Source: JBBIRM01 sp037441765
GTDB lineage: Bacteria; Desulfobacterota; BSN033; UBA1163
Length of the DNA stretch: 12,417 nt
Direction: 5' to 3'
Assembly: GCA_037441765.1 (NCBI GenBank)
Contig: JBBIRM010000078.1
Span: 1 to 12,417, forward strand
Position numbers and translations under genes: made by a program. The notes beneath the pieces are model-generated. The model made no database searches. It was not told the DNA's origin and saw nothing but the letters and a program-made list of their open reading frames with translations. This document shows, in pieces, positions 1-7,154 of this stretch (positions are counted from its first letter, which is position 1; the number at the start of each line of letters is the position of its first letter).

Positions 1-457
1 AGAAACCAGACTTAAATTCAGTCCCTACATTAAGGATGTATGGGCCATTGGAGACAACCGACCCTATGTGACCACAGTCGTCTGCATTGACTATGGGGTA
101 GTGGGAAAGTGGGCAGAGGACCGCAACATCGCCTATACCAGTTACCCTGAACTCTCTCAAATCCCAGAGGTCTACGAACTTATAAAGAAAGAGATAATAA
201 AAATCAACCGAGATCTACCCCCTGTGGCTCGGGTTAAAAAATTTGTCAATCTCTATAAGGAGTTTGATGCAGATGATGACGAACTTACTCGAACTCGAAA
301 ATTACGAAGGGCCTTTGTTGAGGAACGGTATAAAGATATTGTCAAAGGCCTCTATTCTGACACAGAGAACGTTCATATGGATACTACGATAACCTATGAA
401 GATGGTAGGGTGGTCCATATCAAAACAGACCTGAGGGTTATGGAAGTTCCATTATAA
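1..457 (+). CDS. Long-chain acyl-CoA synthetase (AMP-forming), C-terminal part, 5' end outside window
   Basis: The frame is open from base 2, so this is the last ~151 residues of a gene starting upstream; a GTG at 68 is an internal valine, not a start. Acyl-CoA synthetases activate fatty or other carboxylic acids to CoA thioesters with ATP in the cytoplasm. The visible part is the C-terminal lid domain: IGDNRPYV precedes the beta-hairpin region, and ELTRTRKLRR carries the lysine (codon 299-301) matching the conserved adenylation lysine of the ANL superfamily. The tail ending TYEDGRVVHIKTDLRVM is typical of long-chain FadD-like enzymes found beside liv transporters in deltaproteobacteria. It is followed 84 nt later by livH, suggesting that uptake and activation are co-expressed. 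Substrate chain length cannot be decided because the acyl-binding domain is outside the window. Family is fairly certain, substrate is not. Confidence 0.85.
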   Translation, partial: ETRLKFSPYIKDVWAIGDNRPYVTTVVCIDYGVVGKWAEDRNIAYTSYPELSQIPEVYELIKKEIIKINRDLPPVARVKKFVNLYKEFDADDDELTRTRKLRRAFVEERYKDIVKGLYSDTENVHMDTTITYEDGRVVHIKTDLRVMEVPL

Positions 458-541
458 AACCCTATAACTACTGGGAGATTAAAGCGTGCCATTGTTATTT
501 TATATTGTTATTTTTCCAATAGTTCTTTGAGAGGAGGTATC

Positions 542-1426
542 ATGGAACTTTTTTTACAACTTTTTATAACAGGAATTTTGGTAGGAAGTATCTATGCATT
601 GGTTGCCCTTGGTTGGACACTTATATATAAATGTTCAGGGGTCCTCAACTTGGCAATGGGTGAATTAACATTAATCGGAGCCTATGTCTGTCTCACCCTT
701 TATCACTTGGGCATCCCTTTTATTCTGGCTCTGTTGATTACCCTTGTAATTGGATTTGCTCTTGGCATACTGACCGAGGTCTTCTTCTTAAGACCTATGG
801 TTGGAGAACCTGTTCTAAGTGTCATCATGGTGACAGTTGGACTTTCATTCTTTTTTAAAGGTATGGTGGAGTTAGTCTGGGGAACTGATACGGTGGTGTT
901 TACCCCACCAGTATTTCCAATCAAACCTATCTTTTTAGGGAAAATCGTCATAGGTCAGGTCTATCTATGGGCCTTTATCGCCTCAATCATTCTTCTCTTA
1001 GCATTTGTATCTTTTTTCAAATATACCAAATGGGGTCTCTCCATGCAGGCCACTGCAGACGATGAGATGGCCGCCCTATCCTTAGGGGTTAATGCAAAGG
1101 TGGTTTATGCCCTTGCCTGGGCAATCGCCTTCATGGCTGCAGGAGTAGGAGGAACTTTACTTGGGAATATCAATGGTCTCAATATTTCTGTGGGTTACTT
1201 GGGTCTATTGGTACTCCCTGCTGTTGTTCTGGGAGGCTTAAACTCTGTTCCTGGAGCTATTGTGGGAGGGCTTATTATCGGTGTCCTTCAAAACTTGGCT
1301 GATGGGTATATCAGCCCTTTCACCCCTGGAGGAGTCAAAGATGTTTTTCCCTTTGGAGTAATGGTAATCGTATTGCTTTTTAAACCTTACGGACTCTGGG
1401 GCTGGATTAGAATCGAACGAGTCTAA
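542..1426 (+). CDS. livH: Branched-chain amino acid-type ABC transporter permease LivH
   Basis: This is an inner-membrane permease of the hydrophobic amino acid transporter (HAAT/LIV) family, expected to pair with the next gene product to form the channel. The protein has 294 residues, normal for LivH, with about eight hydrophobic segments (first at 5-28, last around 270-285). The N-terminal GSIYALVALGWTLIY and the GVLNLAMGELTLIGAY region are family hallmarks. The cytoplasmic ATPase-contact loop ADDEMAALSLGVN lies at 172-184. ATG 542 is chosen because a strong Shine-Dalgarno GAGGAGGT (531-538) sits just upstream; a longer in-frame TTG start at 527 would place that site inside the coding region. 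It lies 84 nt after the acyl-CoA synthetase and 38 nt before livM. LIV-type systems in anaerobes also carry aromatic and other carboxylates, so the name does not fix the substrate. Confidence 0.93.
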   Translation: MELFLQLFITGILVGSIYALVALGWTLIYKCSGVLNLAMGELTLIGAYVCLTLYHLGIPFILALLITLVIGFALGILTEVFFLRPMVGEPVLSVIMVTVGLSFFFKGMVELVWGTDTVVFTPPVFPIKPIFLGKIVIGQVYLWAFIASIILLLAFVSFFKYTKWGLSMQATADDEMAALSLGVNAKVVYALAWAIAFMAAGVGGTLLGNINGLNISVGYLGLLVLPAVVLGGLNSVPGAIVGGLIIGVLQNLADGYISPFTPGGVKDVFPFGVMVIVLLFKPYGLWGWIRIERV

Positions 1427-1464
1427 AATAAAAGGTTAAGGCTAATGGCTTGAGGAGGTTTTAG

Positions 1465-2586
1465 ATGGGTTATCGACCTTGTGGTATTTATCATCAATAT
1501 TATCGTCAGGATCATGCCTGGTGGCAAACTAAATTCGTCTGGGGTAAGATGATCCTTCTCTTTGTTACCATTTTTTATTTCTTTCCTAAATTTGCTGGGC
1601 TTTATATGGTATCGGTTTTTAATATCGTTGGGTATACTATCCTTGCAGCAATGGGTGTCCAACTTCTCATAGGGTATTGTGGGCAGATTACATTAGGGCA
1701 TGCTGCATTTATCGCTGTTGGGGCGTATACCACCTCGATTCTTATGCTCCAGTTAAAATGGCCTGCCTTTTTCATTCAATGGGGATTAGTCTACCCTATC
1801 AGCATGATTATAGGCGGTATAGTAGCGGGGTTATGGTCGGTCCTTTTCGGACTTCCATCGGCAAAAGTAAAAGGATTTTACCTCATTATGACTACCATGG
1901 CGGCCCAATTCATTACGGTGGACTTCATTATAACCCAATATATAAGTCAGGTTGGAGGAAGAGGCTCTTATTTTTCCATTCCTCCTGGAACTATCAAAAT
2001 CGGACCCTGGTCGATTGATAATGATATAAAATATTACTATTTAGCAGCTATCCTTGTTGTGCTTTTAACCATCGTAATGGCTAATCTCCTACGATCAAAA
2101 ATTGGCCGTGCATGGATAGCCATACGAGACAATGACATTGCCGCAGAGGCCCTCGGTGTAAACATTGTTGCATATAAACTCCTTGCCTTCTTTGTAGCAG
2201 GATTTTTTGGAGGCATTGCTGGAGCTTACTGGATTACAAATCTCTTTTTTGTTAGTCCGGAACATTTTCTATTTCCCTGGTCACTCTGGTTGGTAGGTGT
2301 TATTCTAATAGGAGGTGTTGGAAGCCTTTATGGGACTATATTTGGAGCCCTATTTATGACTCTTATTCCTGAGGCTCTGAAGGCTTTGATCCTTTTCTTA
2401 ACCGGTAGCGAATTCATCCTGGGCATAATGCCTTTTTTGCCACTTCTGCTTGAGAAGTTCCTTTACGTAAAAGAGGCCACTTTTGGTCTGGCCATTGCTT
2501 TGTTTTTAATCTATGAACCTAATGGCTTATCGTACCGATGGTGGCAGATAAAGAATTATTTTAACCTTTGGCCATTTTCATATTAA
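1465..2586 (+). CDS. livM: Branched-chain amino acid-type ABC transporter permease LivM
   Basis: This is the second permease of the LIV-type system (373 residues). A hydrophilic cytoplasmic N-terminus of ~28 residues with the YRQD motif (13-16), often seen in proteobacterial LivM, precedes about eight to ten membrane segments from residue 29 on. The GYCGQITLGHAAFIAVGAY block (70-88) is the LivM signature. The ATPase-coupling region is AIRDNDIAAEALGVN (219-233), followed by AYKLLAFFVAGFFGGIAGA. ATG 1465 is preceded by GAGGAGG (1452-1458) at good spacing. The gene follows livH after 38 nt and is clearly in the same operon. A 180-nt gap with three hairpins separates it from the binding-protein gene. 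The C-terminus extends ~20 residues beyond the conserved IYEPNGL motif, a mild lineage-specific feature. Confidence 0.93.
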   Translation: MGYRPCGIYHQYYRQDHAWWQTKFVWGKMILLFVTIFYFFPKFAGLYMVSVFNIVGYTILAAMGVQLLIGYCGQITLGHAAFIAVGAYTTSILMLQLKWPAFFIQWGLVYPISMIIGGIVAGLWSVLFGLPSAKVKGFYLIMTTMAAQFITVDFIITQYISQVGGRGSYFSIPPGTIKIGPWSIDNDIKYYYLAAILVVLLTIVMANLLRSKIGRAWIAIRDNDIAAEALGVNIVAYKLLAFFVAGFFGGIAGAYWITNLFFVSPEHFLFPWSLWLVGVILIGGVGSLYGTIFGALFMTLIPEALKALILFLTGSEFILGIMPFLPLLLEKFLYVKEATFGLAIALFLIYEPNGLSYRWWQIKNYFNLWPFSY

Positions 2587-2597
2587 ACCAATTGGTT

Positions 2598-2675
2598 CCC
2601 TCCCCTTGATGGGGGATGGTAAGGGTGGGGTAAAAAATTTCCCCCATCCCTTCTATCTCCTCCCCAAGGAGGAGA
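2598..2675 (+). repeat. Array of three adjacent stem-loops between livM and the binding-protein gene
   Basis: Three hairpins can be drawn end to end. Stem 1 pairs 2598-2605 with 2612-2619 (one mismatch, 6-nt loop). Stem 2 pairs 2621-2630 with 2642-2652 (one bulged base at 2647, 11-nt loop). Stem 3 pairs 2656-2663 with 2668-2675 (perfect 8 bp, CCAA loop). The arms are G/C-rich (CCTCCCC and GGGGTGGGA-like tracts) within AT-rich surroundings. An alternative perfect 9-bp pairing, 2608-2616 with 2640-2648, would compete with stems 1 and 2. No U-tract follows, so a simple intrinsic terminator is unlikely. mRNA processing/stability control of the highly expressed binding protein, or a dispersed REP-like element, are the reasonable readings. 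Confidence 0.7.
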
Positions 2676-2766
2676 GATTTGTGCTGAAGGGGGTGATGCT
2701 CGTCAAAGGGTGATGGAAAGAAAAATTTTTATAGGACTAAATTGGAAAATAAACAGGAGGTGAAAA

Positions 2767-4020
2767 ATGATGAAAAAGAGAATCGGTCTGATCATGGTTG
2801 GGATTTTAATCCTGGGTCTCTGGGTTACCTTGGGTTTTTCCCAGGAAGTTAGGATTGGTGCCCTTCAGGATACTACAGGACCAACTTCGGATGTTGGAAA
2901 GAATGAAGCTGCTGGGGTTCGAGAGGCATTCCAATATTATAATGATACTGGAGGGATTAACGGAAAGAAAATTAGATATTTTCAATACGACTATGGGTAT
3001 CGCGTTCCAGAGGCAATCACTACTTATAAAAGATTTCGTGATTTTGACAAGGTAGTGATGGTACTTGGCTGGGGAACAGGTGATACTGAGGCTCTTTCTC
3101 CAACGGTTACCGCTGACAAAATGCCTTATCTCTCCAGTTCATTTTCAAACCACCTCTGTGATCCAAAAAAGACCCCTTATAACTTTGTTTACGGAACAGA
3201 CTATTCAGCCAATGCACGGGGATGTATCACCTATTGGTTTGAAGAGGTTTGGAAAAAGGACCCCAAATGGAAGGCAGAAAGGGAGAAAGGTTTCAAACCC
3301 AGGTTTATATGTTTCTATTCTTGGCCCACTCCATATTCAAGTGCCCCAATTAAGGCCATAAAGGATCAGGCAGCTCTTTTGGGTTTTGAGATCGGTCCTG
3401 ATCAGGATGTGCCCTTAACGGCACTGGATACGAAGAGCCAGGTCCTAAAAGCCAAAGAATTCAAACCCCATCTTGTATGGCATGGAAATACAACGATGTC
3501 TGTCTCAACAGCATTAAAAGATGCTTATGCCCTTGGATTGGGTGCCGATCATATTGTAAACAACTGGGGTTTTGATGAAGATCTTGCAAAATTGGCTGGG
3601 CCTGCTGCTGAAGGAGTAATTGGTGCTGCTGTATGTAATTTCTTTGTAGAAGATTTTCCTGCAAAGAAAAAGATATTGGACTATATCAAGAAAGTTAACC
3701 CTGGATTTCCTGCCGAGGCAAGACAAATTAGAACTGTGCAGGGTTGGATGAAGGTTGCCATGGCAGTAGAGGTATTAAGAAGGGCTGATAAGGCAGGTAA
3801 ACTCAACGGCCCAGGGATTAAAGAGACATTTGAATCTCTCAGGGAGTGGCCTGGGCTTAAAGAATTTGGTGGACAATTGGTAACCATTACACCTACAGAC
3901 CATCGATACAGTTCGGTCATAGGGATAGGCAGGATCATAAAGGGGAAACCTGTTACAGTTGCTCATGTGGATTTGAAAGCAAAATTCCCTGACAAATGGG
4001 CAGGTTGGCTTGGTTGGTAA
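2767..4020 (+). CDS. LIV-type ABC transporter periplasmic substrate-binding protein
   Basis: This is the extracytoplasmic receptor that delivers ligand to the LivHM channel. It has 417 codons. Residues 1-25 form a Sec signal peptide (KKR, hydrophobic core 7-22, likely cleavage after GFS at 25, with no lipobox cysteine). The mature start EVRIGALQDTTGPTSDVG and the segment YYNDTGGINGKKIRYFQYDYGY are typical of type-1 periplasmic-binding folds (Peripla_BP_6). The middle and C-terminal lobes follow (around 165-300 and 300-410). Start ATG 2767 (or the adjacent ATG 2770) follows AGGAGG at 2755-2760. It sits between livM and livF, as usual for these operons, behind a three-hairpin region that may uncouple its mRNA level. 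The gene is larger than E. coli livK (~370 aa), as is common for family members that bind non-amino-acid ligands. The ligand is not predictable from what is visible. Confidence 0.92.
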   Translation: MMKKRIGLIMVGILILGLWVTLGFSQEVRIGALQDTTGPTSDVGKNEAAGVREAFQYYNDTGGINGKKIRYFQYDYGYRVPEAITTYKRFRDFDKVVMVLGWGTGDTEALSPTVTADKMPYLSSSFSNHLCDPKKTPYNFVYGTDYSANARGCITYWFEEVWKKDPKWKAEREKGFKPRFICFYSWPTPYSSAPIKAIKDQAALLGFEIGPDQDVPLTALDTKSQVLKAKEFKPHLVWHGNTTMSVSTALKDAYALGLGADHIVNNWGFDEDLAKLAGPAAEGVIGAAVCNFFVEDFPAKKKILDYIKKVNPGFPAEARQIRTVQGWMKVAMAVEVLRRADKAGKLNGPGIKETFESLREWPGLKEFGGQLVTITPTDHRYSSVIGIGRIIKGKPVTVAHVDLKAKFPDKWAGWLGW

Positions 4021-4045
4021 CCCCGTCAGATTAAAGGAGAGAGAA

Positions 4046-4864
4046 TTGGAACAAAAAAATTCTGAAATCATATTGAAGCTCAACAATATTGAGGTCATGT
4101 ATCATGAGGTGATCCTGGTACTCAAGGGTGTCTCCATCGATGTGCCTCATGGAGGAATCGTAGCCCTCCTCGGGGCGAACGGAGCAGGTAAATCGACGAC
4201 CCTGAAGTCCATCTCTGGCCTTCTAAAGCATGAGGATGGGGAAGTGACGGATGGGAGCATTGAGTTCATGGGAGAGAGAATACATCATCTTTCTGCTGAA
4301 GAGATTGCAAAGAGGGGAATCTTCCAGATCATCGAAGGAAGAAGAGTCTTTGAACATCTCACCGTTGAGGAAAACCTCCGGGTGGGAGCCCATCTAAGAG
4401 GAAATGGTTCAGCCATTAAAGAGAGGCTCGAAATGGTCTATCACTATTTTCCAAGGTTGATCGAACGTCGAAATGTCCTTGCTGGTTTTGTTAGTGGAGG
4501 AGAACAGCAGATGACCGTCATCGGTCGGGCTTTGATGGCTCAACCCAAATTGATGCTTCTTGATGAACCCTCTATGGGACTGGCTCCTCTTCTCATCAAG
4601 GAAATCTTTGAGATCATCAGCAAATTGAACAAGGAAGAAAGGATTCCACTTCTCCTTGTCGAGCAGAACGTAAAATTGGCACTTACTGTAGCACCCTATG
4701 CCTATGTGCTTGAGAATGGAAGGTTGGTCATGCATGATACTTCAGAGAAGTTGAAGGAGAATCCTGATATTCGGGACTTCTACCTTGGGCTCTCTGACCT
4801 TGGTGAACGAAAGAGCTTCAGACAGGTTAAACATTATAAACGTAGAAAAAGGTGGCTCACCTGA
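4046..4864 (+). CDS. livF: LIV-type ABC transporter ATP-binding protein LivF
   Basis: This is an ATPase that powers the Liv importer as one of a pair with LivG. It has 272 residues from the chosen TTG start at 4046, which follows AAGGAG (4034-4039) with a 6-nt spacer; an earlier in-frame TTG at 4010 overlaps the binding-protein stop and lacks such a site. Walker A GANGAGKST is at 43-51, the ABC signature is VSGGE (149-153, with V for the usual L), and Walker B LMLLDEP is at 169-175. The EQN at 206-208 replaces the histidine switch, as is normal for LivF. A basic C-terminal tail (KHYKRRKRW) makes it ~35 residues longer than E. coli LivF, a form often seen in deltaproteobacterial operons. It begins 25 nt after the binding-protein stop, so it is in the same operon. 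No livG is in the window. Confidence 0.92.
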   Translation: MEQKNSEIILKLNNIEVMYHEVILVLKGVSIDVPHGGIVALLGANGAGKSTTLKSISGLLKHEDGEVTDGSIEFMGERIHHLSAEEIAKRGIFQIIEGRRVFEHLTVEENLRVGAHLRGNGSAIKERLEMVYHYFPRLIERRNVLAGFVSGGEQQMTVIGRALMAQPKLMLLDEPSMGLAPLLIKEIFEIISKLNKEERIPLLLVEQNVKLALTVAPYAYVLENGRLVMHDTSEKLKENPDIRDFYLGLSDLGERKSFRQVKHYKRRKRWLT

Positions 4865-4867
4865 GTT

Positions 4868-4989
4868 TAAATTTGAAGCACGAAATTCGAAATTCGAAAC
4901 AAATTCGAATGACCAAAATAAAAAACTTTATGTTTTAAAATTTTGAATTTAAAATTTGGATATTGTTTCGGATTTCGAAATTAATTTTT
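4868..4989 (+). repeat. AT-rich palindromic intergenic element, copy A
   Basis: The element starts four bases after the livF stop. Its imperfect inverted repeat has arms 4888-4902 and 4963-4977 (14 of 15 positions complementary, core CGAAATTCGAAAC). Its first 48 bases match copy B at 10435-10482 in 42 positions, including GAAGCACGAAAT and AATGACCA. The right arms also match (TTGTTTCGGATTTCGA here, TTGTTTCGAATTTCGA in copy B). It carries no ORF. The next gene's ribosome-binding site begins immediately after it. It resembles a MITE or REP-like dispersed element; mobility is inferred only. Confidence 0.75.
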
Positions 4990-5009
4990 TAAACAAAAGG
5001 AGGTTTCTT

Positions 5010-5579
5010 ATGCGTAGACTATTTATTTCACTAATACTGATATCGTTTGCGATTTGGGGAGTGACTGCTTGCAAACCTGGCCTCCTCCCAACAGAAGGGG
5101 CAGGGAAACCAAAAGTAACATTGGAACGCGTTGAGGTACAGAGTTACTTCCCATGGGCAGATCTACCCGCTCGCACCCCAATGGTTTTAGGATTCATCTT
5201 TAACATCGAAAATCCAAGTGGATATAATATTAAATTAGAAAATTTCAAATTTGCAATTTCTTTTGAGGCTGCCCCAGGAACGGATATCGAAATTGCGATT
5301 CCAACCTATTATGACCAAATTTATTTTCCTCCCAAAACAAAGAGCCAATATCGGGCAGTAAGTGTTTTGGATTCAATGACAATGAATTTAACTTTACTGG
5401 TTGCCCAAGCACCAAAAATTAAGGCCTTGAATGTGAAGCCTGCGGATCTAATTAAGAGATGGTATGCAGAAGTGGGTGATTTTAAATTTGGAATTAAAGT
5501 GAAAGAAGGGCAGGCTACCTTTTCCACCGATAAGGGAGACGTGATTGTCCCCTTCGAAGGAACCTTCCCTAAGAAGTAA
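5010..5579 (+). CDS. LEA14-like (LEA type 2) lipoprotein
   Basis: This small envelope lipoprotein has 189 residues. Residues 1-20 form a signal peptide ending in the lipobox VTAC, with Cys21 the predicted lipidated residue. The rest matches the general pattern of LEA type 2 / WHy-domain proteins: a beta-rich domain beginning KVTLERVEVQSYFPW (35-49), then VLGFIFNIENPSGYNIKLENFKF (59-81) in which NIENPSGYNI is the expected N-P turn. It continues through IPTYYDQIYFPPKTKSQY to the C-terminal beta strands. The start is ATG 5010 with AAAGGAGG at 4996-5003; an upstream TTG (4956) falls inside the preceding repeat. LEA2 domains are often linked to stress or envelope stability, but the role here is unknown. 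It sits between the transporter operon and the PaaK-like ligase without obvious pathway logic. The family call is from pattern only and moderately sure; secretion and lipidation are firmer. Confidence 0.65.
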   Translation: MRRLFISLILISFAIWGVTACKPGLLPTEGAGKPKVTLERVEVQSYFPWADLPARTPMVLGFIFNIENPSGYNIKLENFKFAISFEAAPGTDIEIAIPTYYDQIYFPPKTKSQYRAVSVLDSMTMNLTLLVAQAPKIKALNVKPADLIKRWYAEVGDFKFGIKVKEGQATFSTDKGDVIVPFEGTFPKK

Positions 5580-5588
5580 TAGCCAGAA

Positions 5589-5636
5589 GGCTTGGGGGCC
5601 TTGAAGCACTTCCTGAGGGGGTCTGGCCCCCAAGCC
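5589..5636 (+). repeat. Perfect 12-bp inverted repeat between lipoprotein and CoA-ligase genes
   Basis: The arms are 5589-5600 (GGCTTGGGGGCC) and 5625-5636 (GGCCCCCAAGCC), exactly complementary, with a 24-nt loop. A competing local hairpin pairs GGGGG 5617-5621 with CCCCC 5627-5631. It begins 10 nt after the lipoprotein stop. No U-run follows on either strand, so it is not a classical intrinsic terminator, though it may still end or stabilise the transcript. Confidence 0.75.
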
Positions 5637-5650
5637 AACCAAAAATTAAG

Positions 5651-5690
5651 TCAATACCCAATGGTCAATTCTCAATAACAAATAACTAAT
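5651..5690 (+). repeat. Degenerate tandem CAATA-type low-complexity tract
   Basis: Within the ~200-nt gap before the CoA-ligase gene, the motif TCAATA/CAATGG/TCAATT/TCAATAAC/AAATAAC/TAAT recurs with a spacing of roughly 7-12 nt. The rest of the gap (5691-5766) is A/T-rich; I see no convincing promoter in it, although TTGAAA at 5738-5743 could be a -35-like hexamer lacking a good partner. Confidence 0.4.
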
Positions 5691-5780
5691 ATCTTATGCA
5701 AAATAAGAAATGTAAAAAATCTTTTCCCTTTTACTAATTGAAATTCGCTCTCTTTTCTTTGTCAATGGAGGGTTTATATA

Positions 5781-7076
5781 ATGCCAAAACAAGATCCAAT
5801 GGATAGAACTTCAGGCTTTCTTAAAAAGAACCTTGAGACCATGCCACCCAAAAGGCGTCTTGAATATCTTAATCAAAAACTCCGGGGAATCATTCAATAT
5901 GCATATAAAAATTCGGTCGCCTTTAAAAATAAGATGGACTCTGTTGGGTTGAAGCCCAAGGATATTCAAACCATCAAGGATCTCGAAAAAATCCCTGTAA
6001 CCAAAAAGGCAGACTTAGTTGAACTTCAGAAGAAAAAACCACCTTTTGGTGGATTTGAGGGGGTTCCTATCTCTGAAATGAGAAGGATCTATGTATCTCC
6101 AGGGCCCATCTATGAACCTGGTGAAGAGGAATATACCGAATTGGGTTGGGCACAGGGGATGTATGCGGGAGGATTTCGGCCAGGCGATGTGGTCATCAAT
6201 ACGTTCAGTTATCATATGGTTCCTTTTGCATTACATATGGTAGATAATTCCCTTCATCGGATTGGATGCGTTGTCATTCCGACTGGCATTGGAAATACAG
6301 AACAGCAGGTCAATATCCTAAAGACCTTTAAGGCTACAGGATTCTGCGGAACCCCAAGTTTTCTTCTAAATATTGCAGAAAAGGCAGAGGAGATGGGGTT
6401 GGACTTAAAAAAAGATTTAAACTTAAAAGTGGGCTTTGTGGCTGCAGAAATGCTTTCAGAGTCTCTCCGATCGACCCTTGAGGAAAAGTTTGGGATGATC
6501 ATCCGACAGACCTACGGGACAGCGGATATTGGCTGTCTTGGTTATGAATGTTTAAAGAAGAACGGGATGCATATCCCCGATGATAAAATTGTAGAAATTG
6601 TTGATCCTCAAACTGGCAAATCCTTAGGTCCTGGAAAAACAGGAGAGATTGTAGCCACGACCTTCAATAAAACCTACCCCCTTATTCGATTTGCAACAGG
6701 TGACCTTTCTATCCTGACTGAGACTTTATGCCCCTGTGGGCGAACCTCTCCTCGATTGATAAAGATCTTGGGCCGTGTCGATCAGGTGACCAAAGTCAGA
6801 GGTCTCTTTATCCACCCCGGCCAGGTAGATGAGGTTGCAAAAAAGTACCCTCAGATTGCAAGGTATCAGGTAGTGGTCACAAGAAAAGAAAATAAAGATG
6901 AGATGATCTTTCGCTTAGAACTTAAAGAAGAACTTGCTCAACCTGAAAGGCTGAAGGAGGAGATCGAAAGGTCTATTCGGGAGGTGATGAAGCTAAGAGG
7001 AGATGTCCAATTTGTTCCCACCGGGACCATCTCAGAAGGAGCAAAAAAGATAGATGATCAGCGTAGTTGGGAGTGA
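5781..7076 (+). CDS. PaaK-family phenylacetate/aryl-CoA ligase-like protein with atypical P-loop
   Basis: This is a predicted AMP-forming CoA ligase of the PaaK branch of the ANL superfamily (431 residues, normal length). Several hallmarks are present: YGTADIG at 245-251 (A5), RFATGD at 303-308 (A7), GRVDQVTKVRG at 330-340 (A8), FIHPGQVDEV for the lid, and a near-terminal lysine in GAKKIDDQR (420-428, A10). CPCGR (317-321) and Cys252/Cys257 are typical PaaK cysteines that might bind metal. The usual SSGTTGKP P-loop is replaced by VSPGPIYEPG (105-114), probably a subfamily trait, but it leaves activity uncertain. ATG 5781 follows GGAGGG (5767-5772). PaaK-like genes commonly accompany liv operons in aromatic- or fatty-acid-degrading anaerobes. 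The substrate is unknown, and phenylacetate is only the family name. Confidence 0.85.
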   Translation: MPKQDPMDRTSGFLKKNLETMPPKRRLEYLNQKLRGIIQYAYKNSVAFKNKMDSVGLKPKDIQTIKDLEKIPVTKKADLVELQKKKPPFGGFEGVPISEMRRIYVSPGPIYEPGEEEYTELGWAQGMYAGGFRPGDVVINTFSYHMVPFALHMVDNSLHRIGCVVIPTGIGNTEQQVNILKTFKATGFCGTPSFLLNIAEKAEEMGLDLKKDLNLKVGFVAAEMLSESLRSTLEEKFGMIIRQTYGTADIGCLGYECLKKNGMHIPDDKIVEIVDPQTGKSLGPGKTGEIVATTFNKTYPLIRFATGDLSILTETLCPCGRTSPRLIKILGRVDQVTKVRGLFIHPGQVDEVAKKYPQIARYQVVVTRKENKDEMIFRLELKEELAQPERLKEEIERSIREVMKLRGDVQFVPTGTISEGAKKIDDQRSWE

Positions 7077-7093
7077 TCTTTTTAAATAATTTT

Positions 7094-7123
7094 TTGACGG
7101 ATCTTCACCACATATGCTATGAT
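7094..7123 (+). promoter_or_regulatory. Sigma70-type promoter with extended -10 for the CBS/ACT gene
   Basis: A TTGACG -35 box (7094-7099), 18-nt spacer and TATGAT -10 box (7118-7123) are preceded by TGC at 7115-7117, giving an extended -10. The predicted transcript start near 7130 lies upstream of AGGAGG (7141-7146) and ATG 7155. This shows the CBS/ACT gene can be transcribed independently of the ligase gene, which ends only 17 nt before the -35. Confidence 0.7.
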
Positions 7124-7154
7124 AGTTTCAAAAATAAGAAAGGAGGAGCAGGAC

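Noticed and set aside
1677..2018. Plus-strand open frame inside livM in another frame
   Set aside because: It lies fully inside a conserved permease gene and shows no domain or ribosome-binding site.
3461..4098. Several overlapping minus-strand open frames opposite the binding-protein gene
   Set aside because: They lie antisense to a well-supported gene, have no ribosome-binding sites or recognisable domains, and have the low-complexity composition of shadow frames.
4490..4504. VSGGE in LivF as a defective ABC signature
   Set aside because: A hydrophobic residue in place of the leading L is a mild substitution; Walker A, Walker B and the SGGE core are intact.
7119..7154. Longer start for the CBS/ACT protein at ATG 7119
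   Set aside because: This ATG falls inside the TATGAT -10 box; ATG 7155 has an ideal AGGAGG upstream.
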